Of a DNA stretch of 48,346 bases, positions 9,908 to 19,339 are shown one piece after another. Source of the stretch: CBDHDN01 sp965261585 (GTDB lineage Bacteria > Pseudomonadota > Alphaproteobacteria > UBA6615); contig CBDHDN010000033.1 of assembly GCA_965261585.1 (NCBI GenBank), forward strand, positions 1-48,346, written 5' to 3'. The notes under the pieces are model-generated. The model was not told the DNA's origin and did no database searches. It saw only the letters and a list, made by a program, of their open reading frames with translations. The translations under genes and the position numbers were made by a program. Each line of letters opens with the position of its first letter. Positions within the stretch are counted from its first letter, which is position 1.

Positions 9908-11029
9908 GTACCGGGAATCACAAATCGCGATGACGTGGTTTGAGCCTCTTCTGATGGATGTTGGTGCTGACCCAACGGAAAGGCTTGGCGGTCTTGTTGT
10001 GGGCGTGGATGAAGGCATCGATGGCGTCCCTGAGTTGTCGGGGCGAAGTGAAGCTGGCGCCGTGCAGGGCGGCGCGGCTGAGGATCGAGAACCAGATCTC
10101 GATCTGGTTGAGCCAGCTGGTGTAGTTGGGAGTGAAGTGGAAGTGGACATGGGGATGCGCCTTGAGCCAGCGGTCGCGCTTGGGCTTGTGGGTGTTCAGG
10201 TTGTCGAGAACGACATGGATCTCGCGGTCGGGATAGGCGGCCACCACGCGGTTCATGAAGTCGAGGAACTCACGGCGGCGCCGCCGTTCGTAGTGTCCGG
10301 CCTGAACCTCGCCGCTGGCGACGTTGAGAGCGGCAAACAGCGTCGTCGTGCCGTGTCGCTTATAGGTGTTGGCCATGGCCGATCAGGGCGCGCCCGTTCG
10401 GCAGCTTCAGATAGCCCTGGGCGCGCTCCAGCGCCTGGATGTGCGGCTTCTCGTCGACCGCCAGCACGATGGCGTCCTCCGGCGGGTGCAAGTAGAGGCC
10501 GACGATCTCGGCCGCCTTGGGGACGAACTCGGGATCGTTGCTCTGGCACCAGGATTTACGGCCGGCCAGGTCGATCTTTTGCCGGCGCAGGAAGCGCCAG
10601 ATGTACTGGTCCGACACATCGCCCAGCGCCCGGGCCAGCAGTGGCGCCGTCCAGCGAGCGAAGCCGGCGGGCGGCGGCTCGTCCAACTGCGCCAGGATGC
10701 GCCGGCCCGTCTCGGCCGTGTAGATCGGCGTCGCCCCCGGCCGCGCTCGATCCGACAGCCCGGCCAGCCGTTCCGCCGCGAAGCGCGTGCGCCAGCGGCT
10801 GACCCGCCCCGGCCAGGTGCCAAGCGCCGCCGCAATGGAGCGCGTCGAGCGGCCGTCCGCCGCCAACAACACCATGCGGGCGCGCTCGCTCACGCCCTGT
10901 TCCGTCTTCGGAGATCGGACCATGCTCTCAAGCACCGCCCGCTCCTCCTCCGTCAATATGATCGGAGTCGCGTCCTGGATGTTCATCCATCCTTTGAATC
11001 ACGACTCCGCCGCCAGCGATAGCCGGTAC
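9908..11029 (-). mobile_element. IS630-family element (1122 bp)
   Basis: Bounded by a duplicated TA (9906-9907 and 11030-11031), the signature target of IS630/Tc1-mariner elements. Short terminal inverted repeats GTACCGG / CCGGTAC are visible. The element interrupts a hydrolase gene and its precise removal restores that frame, which fixes the ends. It carries one transposase gene in two frames. Confidence 0.92.
9918..10986 (-). pseudogene. IS630 transposase, frame broken
   Basis: Residues 1-208 are read from 10986 down to 10360 (HTH region VSERARMVLLAADGRSTRSI, then DDE Asp in VLAVDEKPHIQAL). The rest is read in the +1 frame from about 10376 down to 9918 (VLDNLNTHK, PNYTSWLNQIEIWF). The three acidic residues D (AVDEK), D (VLDN) and E (NQIE) are all encoded. 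The frame change lies in GGCCATGGCCAACACC. Some IS630 members use frameshifting, but no slippery run is present here, so an indel is more likely. Confidence 0.85.
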
Positions 11030-11635
11030 TAGTGCAGGTCTCGACCACGCCACGCGGCCCGTAGCTGTGGACCACCAGGAAGATGTAGCCCGATGCGGCG
11101 AGGTAGTGGGCCCAGTCGGCCTCTGCAGGTCCAGGACCGTCACACGGATGAAGCACGACGACCGCGGGCGCCGGCTCGCCGCTCACCGGGCGATACAGCG
11201 TGCCGCTCAGCCGGTCCGGCGCCCGTTGGCTGGGCGCAATGCCCCGCGTGGCCGCGAGGCGGCTCTGGAACCGCGTTGGCGGGGCGACGGCGCTGGTGAA
11301 CTGGACCGTCTCGGCGGCCTCGCCGGCACCGGCCACGAGCAGCAAAGCGACACAAGCGATGCGGGCTCCGGCGCGCGCGGGCGCCGTTCACTTGGGTGCC
11401 CGGCGGCGACGAACCGAGGTCCGCCGGCGATGAAAGAGATTGGCCATGCCAGTTCTTGACCACCCCAATAGTGCCAGATCGAAAACGAAATAGGAACGCG
11501 CCGCAAGTCCCGCCACATCTTTGGGGTTTTTGGGTTGCGGTCCCATGACATTACAGGTTTAGATTGGCTCAGAAAATTCATGGTCTTCATGAATGCTTCT
11601 AAGAAACAGGAATCCAGCAGGGAGACACGGGTGTC

Positions 11636-12676
11636 ATGATCAGGAAAACAATCGGATGGCTAACCACCACAGCGTCAGTCGCGGCGATCTCCGTAGGGGC
11701 GTTTGGCGTCACCAGCATGGCCCACGCGGCGACGCTTGACGACGTCAAGGGCAAGGGGTTCATCCAGTGCGGTGTCAGCCAGGGTCTCCCGGGCTTCTCC
11801 AACCCGGACGATCAGGGCAACTGGACCGGCATCGACGTCGACTTCTGCCGTGCCATGGGCGCGGCCGTGTTCGGCGACACCGACGCCGTCAAGTACACGC
11901 CGCTGTCGGCCAAGGTCCGCTTTACCGCGCTGCAGTCGGGCGAGATCGACGTGCTGGCGCGCAACACGACCTGGACGTTCACGCGCGACAACGCGCTGGG
12001 GCTCGAGTTCGTCGGCGTCAACTACTACGACGGCCAGGGCTTCATGGTCCGCAAGGACCTCGGCATCACGAGCGCGCTTGAGCTCGGCGGCGCCAGCGTC
12101 TGCACGAACACCGGCACGACGACCGAGCTGAACGTCGCCGACTACTTCCGGGCCAACAACCTGCAGTACGAGGTCGTGGCCTTCGAGAAGGCAGACGAGG
12201 TCGTCGCCGCATATGGCGCCGGCCGCTGCGACGTCTGGACCACCGACCGCTCGGGCCTCGCCGCCAACCGCGTGAAGCTGGCCAACCCGGACGACCATGT
12301 CGTCCTGCCGGAGACGATCTCCAAGGAGCCGCTGGGCCCGGTCGTACGGCACGGTGACAACCAGTGGGGCGACATCGCCCGTTGGACGCTGAACGCGATG
12401 ATCGTGGCCGAGGAGCTGGGCGTATCGTCGGCCAACGTCGACTCCATGCGCGGCAGCAGCAATCCTGCGATCAAACGTCTGCTCGGCAGCGAAGGCGATT
12501 ATGGGCAGGCCATCGGCATCACCAACGATTGGGCGTACAACATCGTCAAGCTGGTCGGCAACTACGGAGAGGTCTATGAGCGCAACGTCGGACCGAACAC
12601 GCCGCTCAGGCTCGTGCGCGGTCTCAACGCGCTGTGGAAAGACGGCGGCATCCTCTACGCGCCGCCGATCCGCTAA
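11636..12676 (+). CDS. aapJ: General amino-acid ABC transporter, binding protein
   Basis: A 346-residue periplasmic solute-binding protein of the AapJ type. A Sec signal (TASVAAISVGAFGVTSMAHA) precedes the mature start ATLDDVKGKG. Family marks include IQCGVSQGLPGFSNPD, GIDVDFCRAMGAAVFGD, VLARNTTWTFTRD and VCTNTGTTTELN. It binds a broad range of L-amino acids and delivers them to AapQ/AapM. The ATG at 11636 follows AGGGAGACACGGG. It is first in an aapJQMP operon; an intrinsic terminator immediately downstream would make it more abundant than the membrane subunits, as is usual for binding proteins. The frame is intact. Confidence 0.95.
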   Translation: MIRKTIGWLTTTASVAAISVGAFGVTSMAHAATLDDVKGKGFIQCGVSQGLPGFSNPDDQGNWTGIDVDFCRAMGAAVFGDTDAVKYTPLSAKVRFTALQSGEIDVLARNTTWTFTRDNALGLEFVGVNYYDGQGFMVRKDLGITSALELGGASVCTNTGTTTELNVADYFRANNLQYEVVAFEKADEVVAAYGAGRCDVWTTDRSGLAANRVKLANPDDHVVLPETISKEPLGPVVRHGDNQWGDIARWTLNAMIVAEELGVSSANVDSMRGSSNPAIKRLLGSEGDYGQAIGITNDWAYNIVKLVGNYGEVYERNVGPNTPLRLVRGLNALWKDGGILYAPPIR

Positions 12677-12684
12677 GGTCTCGA

Positions 12685-12718
12685 GCGGGGCACATCAGGC
12701 GATGTGCCCCGCTTTTTT
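12685..12718 (+). terminator. Intrinsic terminator between aapJ and aapQ
   Basis: A perfect 11-bp stem (GCGGGGCACAT / ATGTGCCCCGC) with a 6-base loop is followed by six T. It begins 8 bases after the aapJ stop and about 78 bases before aapQ. The strength and position suggest partial termination that sets the binding-protein:permease ratio. Confidence 0.9.
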
Positions 12719-12795
12719 CGTCCCAATGCGCAGGATGAGAAATCACTAACCGCACGATCCGTCCATAGGGCCGTTTGCGTCGGGGAGATCATTGC

Positions 12796-13990
12796 ATGGC
12801 CGTCGAAATCGATCGCATCAGCAACGCCGGGGCGGGCGGCGTTCTGGAACGACCCGCGCTATCGGGCGATCTTCTATCAGGTTCTGGCGCTGGCCCTCAT
12901 TGTCCTGTTCTTTCTCTTCATTATCGACAAACACGCTGACCAACCTGCGCAGCCGCGGCATTGCCTCGGGGTTTGGATTCCTGGGCTCAACAGCCGGGTT
13001 CGGCATCAACCAGACGCTGATCCCCTACACCGAGGAATCGACCTATGGCCGGGTGTTCCTGGTCGGCGTGCTGAACACGCTGCTGGTCTCGGTCGTCGGC
13101 GTTTTTCTTCGCGACGTTCCTTGGTTTCCTGATGGGCATCGCCCGGCTGTCGTCGAACTGGCTGATTGCCAAGCTGGCTTCGGTCTATATCGAGATCTTC
13201 CGCAATATTCCGCTGCTGCTGCAGATCCTGTTCTGGTTCACCGCGGTGTTGGCCAGCCTGCCGCGGACGCGCGACGGGCTCGAGTTCTTCGGCGTCGTCT
13301 TCCTCAACGTGCGCGGCCTCTATCTACCGCGGCCGGTGCCTGAATCCGGCTTTGGTTTTGTGACGATCGCGTTCCTGATCGGCATTGCCGCCACGATTGT
13401 CATGCGGCGCTGGGCCAAGAAGCGCCAGGAGGCGACGGGTGAGCAGTTCCCGGTTTTCAAAGCCGGCCTCGGCTTGATCATCGGCCTGCCGGTCGTGGTG
13501 TTCCTCGTCGCCGGCCTGCCGCTGAGCTTCGATATTGCGGAGCTCAGGGGCTTCAACTTCCAGGGTGGGCTCAGGATATTCCCGGCGTTTCCTGGCGCTG
13601 CTGCTGGCGCTCGTGGTCTACACCGCGGCGTTCATCGCCGAGGTCGTGCGGGCCGGCATCCAGTCCGTCGACAAGGGCCAGACCGAGGCCGCGAACGCGC
13701 TCGGCCTGCGTCAAGGGCCGACGTTGCGCCTAGTCATCATTCCCCAGGCGATGCGGGTGATCATTCCGCCGCTGACCAGCCAGTACCTGAACCTGACCAA
13801 GAATTCGAGCCTGGCGACGGCGATCGCCTATCAGGACCTGACCGCGGCGTTCGCCGGCACGGTTCTGAACCAGACCGGACAGGCCGTCGAGATCATGGGC
13901 ATCACGATGGCCGTCTACCTGTCGATCAGCCTGTTCACCTCGATGATCATGAACGTCTACAACGCCCGCATGGCGTTGGTGGAGCGCTGA
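12796..13990 (+). pseudogene. aapQ: Amino-acid ABC permease AapQ, four frame breaks
   Basis: Pieces in successive frames give a full AapQ: MAVEIDRISNAGAGG / AFWNDPRYRAIFYQVLALAL / NTLTNLRSRGIASGFGFLG / FLMGIARLSSNWLIAKLASV / FLALLLALVVYTAAFIAE to VYNARMALVER. The permease EAA loop is intact (EAANALGLRQGPTLRLVIIP). Frame breaks sit near 12826-12842, at AAA 12929-12931, at T5 13102-13106 and at TTT 13588-13590; each is mended by removing one base. The total of about 398 residues matches the family. It forms the inner-membrane channel with AapM. Four independent insertions in one operon gene, with aapJ and aapP intact, look more like sequencing error than decay, but the DNA as given does not encode a working protein. 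Confidence 0.88.
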
Positions 13991-13993
13991 GTC

Positions 13994-15113
13994 ATGACCG
14001 TCGCACAGCTGAAGACCGAGCGTCACCCCGACCTGCCGCCGCCGGCCAACACCGTCGGAGCCGTCGGCTGGCTGCGCGTCAACCTGTTCAACGGTCCGGC
14101 CAACTCGGTCATGACCGTCGTCGCCGGCGCGTTCGCCATCTGGATCGTGATCGGGCTCCTGGACTGGGCCATTTTCAGTGCCATCTGGACCGGCCGCGGC
14201 ACCGAGGCCTGCCGCTCCGATCACGGCGCCTGCTGGACCTTCATCGGCGCCAAGTTCCCACAGTTCATCTATGGCTTCTATACGATCGACGAGCGCTGGC
14301 GCGTCAACGTGACGGCGATCCTGCTGGTCGCCGGAGGGCTGCCGTTGTTCTTCGAGCGCACGCCCTATCGCAAGTGGCTCGCGCTGGGCATGCTGTTCGT
14401 CTATCCGATCATCGCCTGGGGCCTGCTGCACGGCCGCCTGTTCGGCCTGGAGATTGTGCAGACCAGCCAGTGGGGCGGCTTCATGCTGACCCTGGTCATC
14501 GCGCTGAGCGGCATCGTCGCGTCGCTGCCGCTGGGTATCGTGCTGGCTCTGGGGGCGGCGCTCCAACATGCCGATCATCCGCACGATCTGTGTCGTCTTT
14601 ATCGAGTTCTGGCGCGGCGTACCCCTGATCACCGTCCTGTTCATGGCCTCGGTCATGCTGCCGCTGTTCCTGCCGGAAGGCGTGAATTTCGATCAGCTGA
14701 TGCGGGCGCTGATCGGCGTCGCGTTGTTCTCGGCCGCCTATATGGCCGAGGTCGTGCGCGGTGGCCTGCAGTCGATCCCCAGGGGACAGTATGAGGGTGC
14801 CGACGCACTCGGCCTGCGCTTTTGGCAGAAGATGCGCCTGATCATCCTGCCGCAGGCGCTGAAGACCGTGATCCCCGGCATCGTCAACACCTTCATCGGC
14901 CTGTTCAAGGACACCACCCTGGTCTTGATCATCGGCCTGTTCGATCTGCTCGGCGTCGCCCAGGCGGCGCTGGCGGACCCCCAGTGGGCGGCCCCCAACG
15001 TGCCGCACACGGCCTACGCCTTCGTCGCCCTGGTGTTCTGGGTGTGCACCTTCGGCATGTCCAAATACAGCCAGCACATCGAGCGTAAGCTCGATACCGG
15101 CCATAAGAGCTAG
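13994..15113 (+). pseudogene. aapM: Amino-acid ABC permease AapM, one frame break
   Basis: Starts 3 bases after aapQ. The first frame (13994 to about 14555) carries the N-terminal cytoplasmic and membrane segments (VGWLRVNLFNGPANSVMTVV, CRSDHGACWTFIGAKFPQFI). The second (about 14568 to 15113) carries the permease core with EAA loop (EGADALGLRFWQKMRLIILP) and the C-terminal HIERKLDTGHKS. The break coincides with G5 at 14551-14555, and dropping one G fuses the parts. The product would be about 372 residues, normal for AapM. It pairs with AapQ in the inner membrane, with AapP supplying ATP hydrolysis. Confidence 0.9.
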
Positions 15114-15127
15114 CGAGGATCAATGCC

Positions 15128-15913
15128 ATGAGTGAAGCAGTCGCGGAAACCACGGTGGCCCGGGCGGCCCGTGGGGAGCACCCGGTCATTCAGATGGTCG
15201 GCATGCACAAATGGTATGGGCCCTTCCATGTGCTGAAGGACATTGACCTGACGGTCTATCAGGGCGAGCGCATCGTCATCTGTGGGCCGTCCGGTTCCGG
15301 CAAGTCGACGTTGATCCGCTGCATCAACCGCCTCGAAGAGCACCAACGCGGCCAGATCTTCGTCGACGGCACCGAGCTCACGAACGATCTGAAGAAGATC
15401 GACGAGGTCCGCCGCGAAGTCGGTATGGTGTTCCAGCATTTCAATCTGTTCCCGCACCTGACGGTGATCGAGAACTGCGCGCTGGCGCCGATCTGGGTGC
15501 GCAAGATGCCGCGCGAGCAGGCCGAGGAAGTCGCCATGAAGTACCTGACCCGGGTGAAGATCCCCGAGCAGGCGCAGAAGTTCCCGGGCCAGCTGTCCGG
15601 CGGCCAGCAACAGCGCGTTGCCATCGCCCGCTCGCTGTGCATGAGCCCCAAGGTCATGCTGTTCGACGAGCCGACCTCGGCGCTCGATCCGGAGATGATC
15701 AAGGAGGTGCTCGACGTCATGGTCGCCCTCGCCGAGGACGGCATGACCATGATCGTCGTGAGCCACGAGATGGGCTTCGCCCGCAGGGTCGCGAACCGCG
15801 TCCTCTTCATGGACGAGGGCGAGATCATCGAGCAGAACGAGCCCGAGGAGTTCTTCAACAACCCGCAATCCGACCGCACGAAGCTGTTCCTCAGCCAGAT
15901 TCTCAGCCACTAG
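15128..15913 (+). CDS. aapP: Amino-acid ABC transporter ATPase
   Basis: A 261-residue ABC ATPase, intact. Walker A GPSGSGKST (about residue 56), Q-loop VFQHFNLFPHLTV, signature LSGGQQQR, Walker B VMLFDEPTSALDPEM and switch His SHEMGFA are all present. The His-permease-like subgroup mark EEFFNNPQSDRTKLFLSQIL is at the C-terminus. It powers the AapJQM importer. The ATG at 15128 lies 14 bases after aapM, and the three genes aapQMP are tightly spaced. No clear terminator follows; a weak 5-bp hairpin lies near 15943-15962. Confidence 0.95.
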   Translation: MSEAVAETTVARAARGEHPVIQMVGMHKWYGPFHVLKDIDLTVYQGERIVICGPSGSGKSTLIRCINRLEEHQRGQIFVDGTELTNDLKKIDEVRREVGMVFQHFNLFPHLTVIENCALAPIWVRKMPREQAEEVAMKYLTRVKIPEQAQKFPGQLSGGQQQRVAIARSLCMSPKVMLFDEPTSALDPEMIKEVLDVMVALAEDGMTMIVVSHEMGFARRVANRVLFMDEGEIIEQNEPEEFFNNPQSDRTKLFLSQILSH

Positions 15914-15981
15914 ACTTGGTCCGGGTGCAACAACGATCTGAATCCCCGCCCTTGAGTCGGGGCCCTGCTCCGTTTGACGCC

Positions 15982-16596
15982 TCAGGTGGCGGCCTCGAGC
16001 GGCGCCGCCGAGAACAGCACCTTGAACGCCCTGCACCACACGGCGACGCTGCCGTACCGGGATAGGTCGACCGCGGCCGGGATCTCGTAGTTCTGGTTGC
16101 CGACGTTGCCCTTCAACGAACCGAGATCGAAGTAGTCGTCGCGCACGTCGGCCGACGACTTCGGGTCGGCGTTGCGCACCAGAATGACGCGCAGGTCGGG
16201 TCCGTTCGTGACCCGCAGGTCCTCGAGGCGCAGGATCCGCCCGCCGCCCGCCACCGCGTAGATGCCGGCGCCGCCGGCGCCGCGATGCACGGCGTCGGCA
16301 TCGGCGAATGCACCCTGGGAGACCAGAACCGGCTGATCGCTGGCCGCCGCCGGCATGGTCTCCACCATCGTGTGATCGGGCATCGTCGCCGCGGCGGCCA
16401 AGACGGATTGCGCCACCGCGTCCTTTTGCTGCGGGCTCATCGCCGCCAGGCTCTCGCGCGTCGGCACGCCGGGGAACGCCTCCTCGACGACCTCGTCGAA
16501 CAACAACGGCGAAAACAAGACCCAGACGATGCCGGCCACAATGACGATCGCGACCGCGCCGCCGGTCTTCCACCCGCGTGATAGCCCTCGCGCCAT
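15982..16596 (-). CDS. DM13-domain membrane-anchored protein
   Basis: A 204-residue protein with one N-terminal membrane anchor (about residues 12-30, GGAVAIVIVAGIVWVLFSPL) and a C-terminal DM13 domain (about 100-200: LRVILVRNADP, YFDLGSLKGNVGNQNYEIP, GSVAVWCRAFKVLFSAAPL). DM13 is a beta-rich domain proposed to take part in redox or hydroxylation chemistry; the conserved late Cys (AVWCRAF) is present. It probably faces the periplasm. It converges on aapP with a 68-base gap. The downstream neighbour on the minus strand is the convergent Aap operon, so it is probably a single-gene unit. Confidence 0.85.
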   Translation of the reverse strand: MARGLSRGWKTGGAVAIVIVAGIVWVLFSPLLFDEVVEEAFPGVPTRESLAAMSPQQKDAVAQSVLAAAATMPDHTMVETMPAAASDQPVLVSQGAFADADAVHRGAGGAGIYAVAGGGRILRLEDLRVTNGPDLRVILVRNADPKSSADVRDDYFDLGSLKGNVGNQNYEIPAAVDLSRYGSVAVWCRAFKVLFSAAPLEAAT

Positions 16597-16739
16597 GTGC
16601 CGTGCCTTCCATCTTGAGGCCGCGCCTGCGGCGGTAAGTCGTTGCCAGGAGATCGCTCCTACATCTCACGATATCCTCACGATGGGGTGGCGTTTTTCCG
16701 ACAACACCGGTGACCGTATGCGTGAATGCCCCGTATGGT

Positions 16740-18143
16740 GTCGAGAACATTCTGAGTTGACCGGTTTATGTACCATATGAGTTGAGCGCTTCTGTTGCGG
16801 TTTCTGGCCCTGTGGGGAAGTGGTCGGTCGCGGAGCGGCTGTCCACTTGTCCACAGGGCGCCGGTCGGTCGCGTCGAAGCGGGTCACGCGGCCTCGTGGG
16901 TTTGGCTGTCGATCGGTTGGCCATCGGCGTGGTATCGCGCCAGACATCGCGGTCCATGGAAGACGGCCATTGTGCCGTCGGGGTATTCGTGGACGCGGAC
17001 CCTGGCCTTGACGTAATGGCGGCGGTGGCGGCCGGCGGGGATCTGAAGTGCCAGGCGCTTGTAGCGCACCGTGTTGTCGTTTGAGACGGTGCGTTCCTCG
17101 TGGATGCACAGGATGTCGTCGAGCGCACCGGTGAAGGGGACGAAGGCGGTGCCCTGGTCCTCGGCCGGGGTCGCGAAGCGGGCGTTGTGTTGTGGCAGGA
17201 AGACCTCCTTGAGGAAGCGGTTGGCCTCGACCATGTCGGTGATGCCGGCGAGCCTGAGTTCCTGGGGCAGGCGCTTCTGCAAGGTGCCGAACATGCGCTC
17301 CGAGCGCCCCCTTGCCTCGGGCGAGTAGGCCGGGATCAACTCGATGCCGAGCTGCGCCAGGGCGCGGCCGACCTGGGTCGGGGTGTCCTTGTCCACCTTG
17401 CCGCCGGCCTCGGGCGTGTTCCAGTAGTGGCTGGCGCGGTCGGCGTAGAGCGAGCAGAACAGGCCCTTGGCCCGGATCGCCTCGGACACCCCCTGGAAGC
17501 TCGACATGGTGCCCTCTTCGGCGACGAAGAAGGCCGAGTAGATATCGCTGGTCGCATCGTCCATGGTGACGATCAGGTCCCACCATCGACCGGGGACCCA
17601 CTCGTGGCTCGAGCCGTCCTGGTGCAACATCATGCCGGGCAGGGCACGGCGCGGCCGCTTGCGCCGGTGCGCCCCACGCATGGGCGCCGCGCGCCTGCGC
17701 CCATGGGCTTGCAAGCTCAGCCGCAGCCAGTTGTAGCTGCGCTTGAAGCCGTGATCGGCCACCAGCTTCTCGTGGAAGTGCTTGGCCGTGAAGTCCCAGT
17801 AGCGGGTGTCGAACAACTCCAGCACCCGCGCCACCTCGTCCACCGGCGCGCGCCGCGCCGAGAGGCGGCCCAGGCGGCGGTCGTAGAGACCGTCGGCTCC
17901 CTCCGCCTCGTAGCGGTCGCGCCAGCGCCGGAAGGTGCACTCCGAGTACACCCAGAACCTCCGCCGCCTCCGCCTGGCTCAAGCCACCCCGATGGGTGCG
18001 CCCGTAAACCTCCTCGAACTTCATCAATCTCAGTCCCTGTACCTGCTCCGTCCAACGCATCGCCTCCCTCCATGGCTTGGAGGCGCTCTAAAACCGGACA
18101 GATCATCTGGTACATAAACCGGACATATCGCGTGTTACCGACA
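16740..18143 (-). mobile_element. IS1202-like element, copy 1 (1404 bp)
   Basis: Flanked by an 18-bp direct repeat GTGAATGCCCCGTATGGT (16722-16739 and 18144-18161). Termini TGTCGGTAAC and GTTCTCGAC match copy 2 exactly. Each end holds a subterminal CCGGTTTATGTACCA motif plus a second related repeat about 20 bases further in. The transposase resembles the IS1202/ISNCY group, whose members make long target duplications. This copy is one base longer than copy 2 because of an extra A in the transposase gene. It lies between genes. Confidence 0.9.
16884..18060 (-). pseudogene. IS1202-like transposase, copy 1, frameshifted
   Basis: The N-terminal frame (18060 to about 17945: LRLMKFEEVYGRTHRGGLSQ, HTH region) is broken by an extra A (GTGTACTCGG against GTGTCTCGG in copy 2). 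The remaining frame, 17951 to 16884, encodes the catalytic part with D (MLHQDGSSHEW), D (LYADRASHYW) and E (EARGRSERMFG). The product otherwise matches the intact 391-residue protein at 35581-36756 with only a few substitutions. Confidence 0.88.
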
Positions 18144-18260
18144 GTGAATGCCCCGTATGGTTGTACATACGCAGAGTTTCGGCTATCATAGCGGAAATTC
18201 GTGCAGCTGGACGGTGTGGCCATCCGCTGTCGAGACAGCCGGAATAGGGAGGGAAGCGGG

Positions 18261-19100
18261 ATGCGACACGTTCGAATCGGCCCAACTCTCGCCGCCTTGG
18301 CGATCGCAGCCGCTCTCATCTCGGCTGCGGGTCCAGTCGGCGCGGCCGATGAAATCACCGACGAAGACCTGCAGTGGGAACGGCTGTCGCGCCACGCGCG
18401 GGCCGGGATGTCGCTCTCCATGGCGGCGGATACGGTGAACTACTACTTCATCAAGCGGCCCGACACCCTGGGTCGGAAGCCGGGCCGCGCCGTCATGGTC
18501 ATGACGCGGTTCGCGTATCTCGCGAACGAGCTCATGCGCAACAACGCCATGAACCGGTCGACCAAGGTCAAGCTCTACGAAGCGCGCAACAACGTCCGCG
18601 AGGCGGCGGGTCTGGCCGCGGATCTGAGCGTCAATGACGCGATAATGAGCCTGAGGTCACTCGGCAAATTGATGGATCTGCAGGGCCTCGAAGCCGACGA
18701 GCAGCTGCAGGCGCTGAAGTCGGAGTGGTCGGAGGTCGACCTGCCGTACCTTCAGGTGGCGCTCGAAAACAACAAGATCTTCGATGTGGATGATTCGGCG
18801 ACGGAGCTTGCGTCCGCTGATTTCGCGGCAACGCTGCGGGCGCAGCTGCAGAACCTGAGCGGCCTGACGACGGATCAGCTGATCGCCGGACTCGGTCAAG
18901 CCCTGCAATCCGGTGCGATAGACCTCGCCGGGGCCGCCGAGGCCGTTGCCGGCGCCATTGCATCCGGCATCTCCGTCAATCTGGATTCGGTGGCCCAGGG
19001 CGGCGGCTTCGGCTCGTTTGCCGACGCGGTATCGGCCTACAACGCACAGTACGGAACGAACTACACGGCGGATCAGGCGCGGCAGGCATTGGGGCAATAG
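18261..19100 (+). CDS. Secreted hypothetical protein
   Basis: A 279-residue exported protein. The ATG at 18261 follows a purine-rich ribosome site (AGGGAGGGAAGCGGG) and opens a Sec signal (LAALAIAAALISAAGPVGAA, then DEITDED). The mature part is helical and alternates charged stretches (YEARNNVREAAGLAADLSVN) with an Ala/Gly-rich C-terminal third (AGAAEAVAGAIASGISVN). It ends in a Tyr/Asn-rich segment (YNAQYGTNYTADQARQALGQ). No cysteine-rich or enzyme motif is visible and I do not recognise the family. A 10-bp hairpin follows the stop directly. The IS1202-like element ends about 100 bases upstream and may have displaced its promoter. Confidence 0.75.
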   Translation: MRHVRIGPTLAALAIAAALISAAGPVGAADEITDEDLQWERLSRHARAGMSLSMAADTVNYYFIKRPDTLGRKPGRAVMVMTRFAYLANELMRNNAMNRSTKVKLYEARNNVREAAGLAADLSVNDAIMSLRSLGKLMDLQGLEADEQLQALKSEWSEVDLPYLQVALENNKIFDVDDSATELASADFAATLRAQLQNLSGLTTDQLIAGLGQALQSGAIDLAGAAEAVAGAIASGISVNLDSVAQGGGFGSFADAVSAYNAQYGTNYTADQARQALGQ

Positions 19101-19102
19101 CC

Positions 19103-19131
19103 ATCGGCCCTCGCGTGGCCGGAGGGCCGAT
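19103..19131 (+). terminator. Hairpin after secreted-protein gene
   Basis: A perfect 10-bp stem (ATCGGCCCTC / GAGGGCCGAT) with a 9-base loop starts 3 bases after the stop codon. There is no T-run (TCTCGCCC follows), so it is a terminator only if Rho-assisted or acting as a 3' end stabiliser. Confidence 0.45.
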
Positions 19132-19153
19132 CTCGCCCCCGCCGACCGGTGCA

Positions 19154-19213
19154 CCACCGGATGAGCAGCCCGCGGTCGACCACAAGCGGCATGTCGTAGG
19201 CGATCGCGCCAAT
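19154..19213 (-). pseudogene. Endonuclease-I-like remnant, short
   Basis: The minus strand reads AIAYDMPLVVDRGLLIRW, nearly the same as AIAHGMPLVVDRGLLIRW in the larger remnant at 39614-39834, and the DNA is also closely similar across this stretch. No start, stop or longer reading frame with the family is visible around it. It looks like a leftover fragment of a second copy of that gene. Confidence 0.6.
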
Positions 19214-19339
19214 TGCCCTGCGCAATCCCAGAAGATTAACGGTTTGGTGCTCTGATCCTGGGCGGCGCCCGGAGCCCGGGCCTGGAATCCGGCTCGCACC
19301 CCCTCCCGACGACGCGGGCGCCGAAGGTGACCCAACACA

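Larger units (their letters stand above)
9379..11345 (-). pseudogene. Dienelactone-hydrolase-like gene split by IS630
   Basis: The N-terminal part is at 11032-11345 (LSGTLYRPVSGEPAPAVVVL, HPCDG, SYGPRGVVETC). The C-terminal part is at 9379-9905 (FDAYGALAWLRRHPSVD, LMGRAHGATAA, AYPDAAHGFDD). Removing the IS630 element and one TA restores ...VETCTRLPAPSVG... in frame. The fold is an alpha/beta hydrolase of the dienelactone-hydrolase type. The nucleophile elbow reads GRAHGAT, with Ala where Ser or Cys is usual; Asp and the final His (DAAHGF) are present, so activity was doubtful even before the insertion. No normal start is seen: TTG at 11345 opens the hydrophobic leader, while an in-frame ATG at 11447 is cut off by TGA at 11388-11390. 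Confidence 0.85.

Noticed and set aside
14551..14557. Programmed frameshift in aapM at G5
   Set aside because: No slippery heptamer or downstream structure is evident, and the same kind of extra base breaks unrelated genes nearby, so an indel is the simpler explanation.
15110..16750. 546-codon open frame on the minus strand across aapP and the DM13 gene
   Set aside because: Shadow of aapP on one side and an out-of-frame reading of the DM13 gene on the other.
17100..18191. 363-codon open frame opposite the IS1202-like transposase
   Set aside because: Antisense of the transposase; the inverted copy shows the same artefact.
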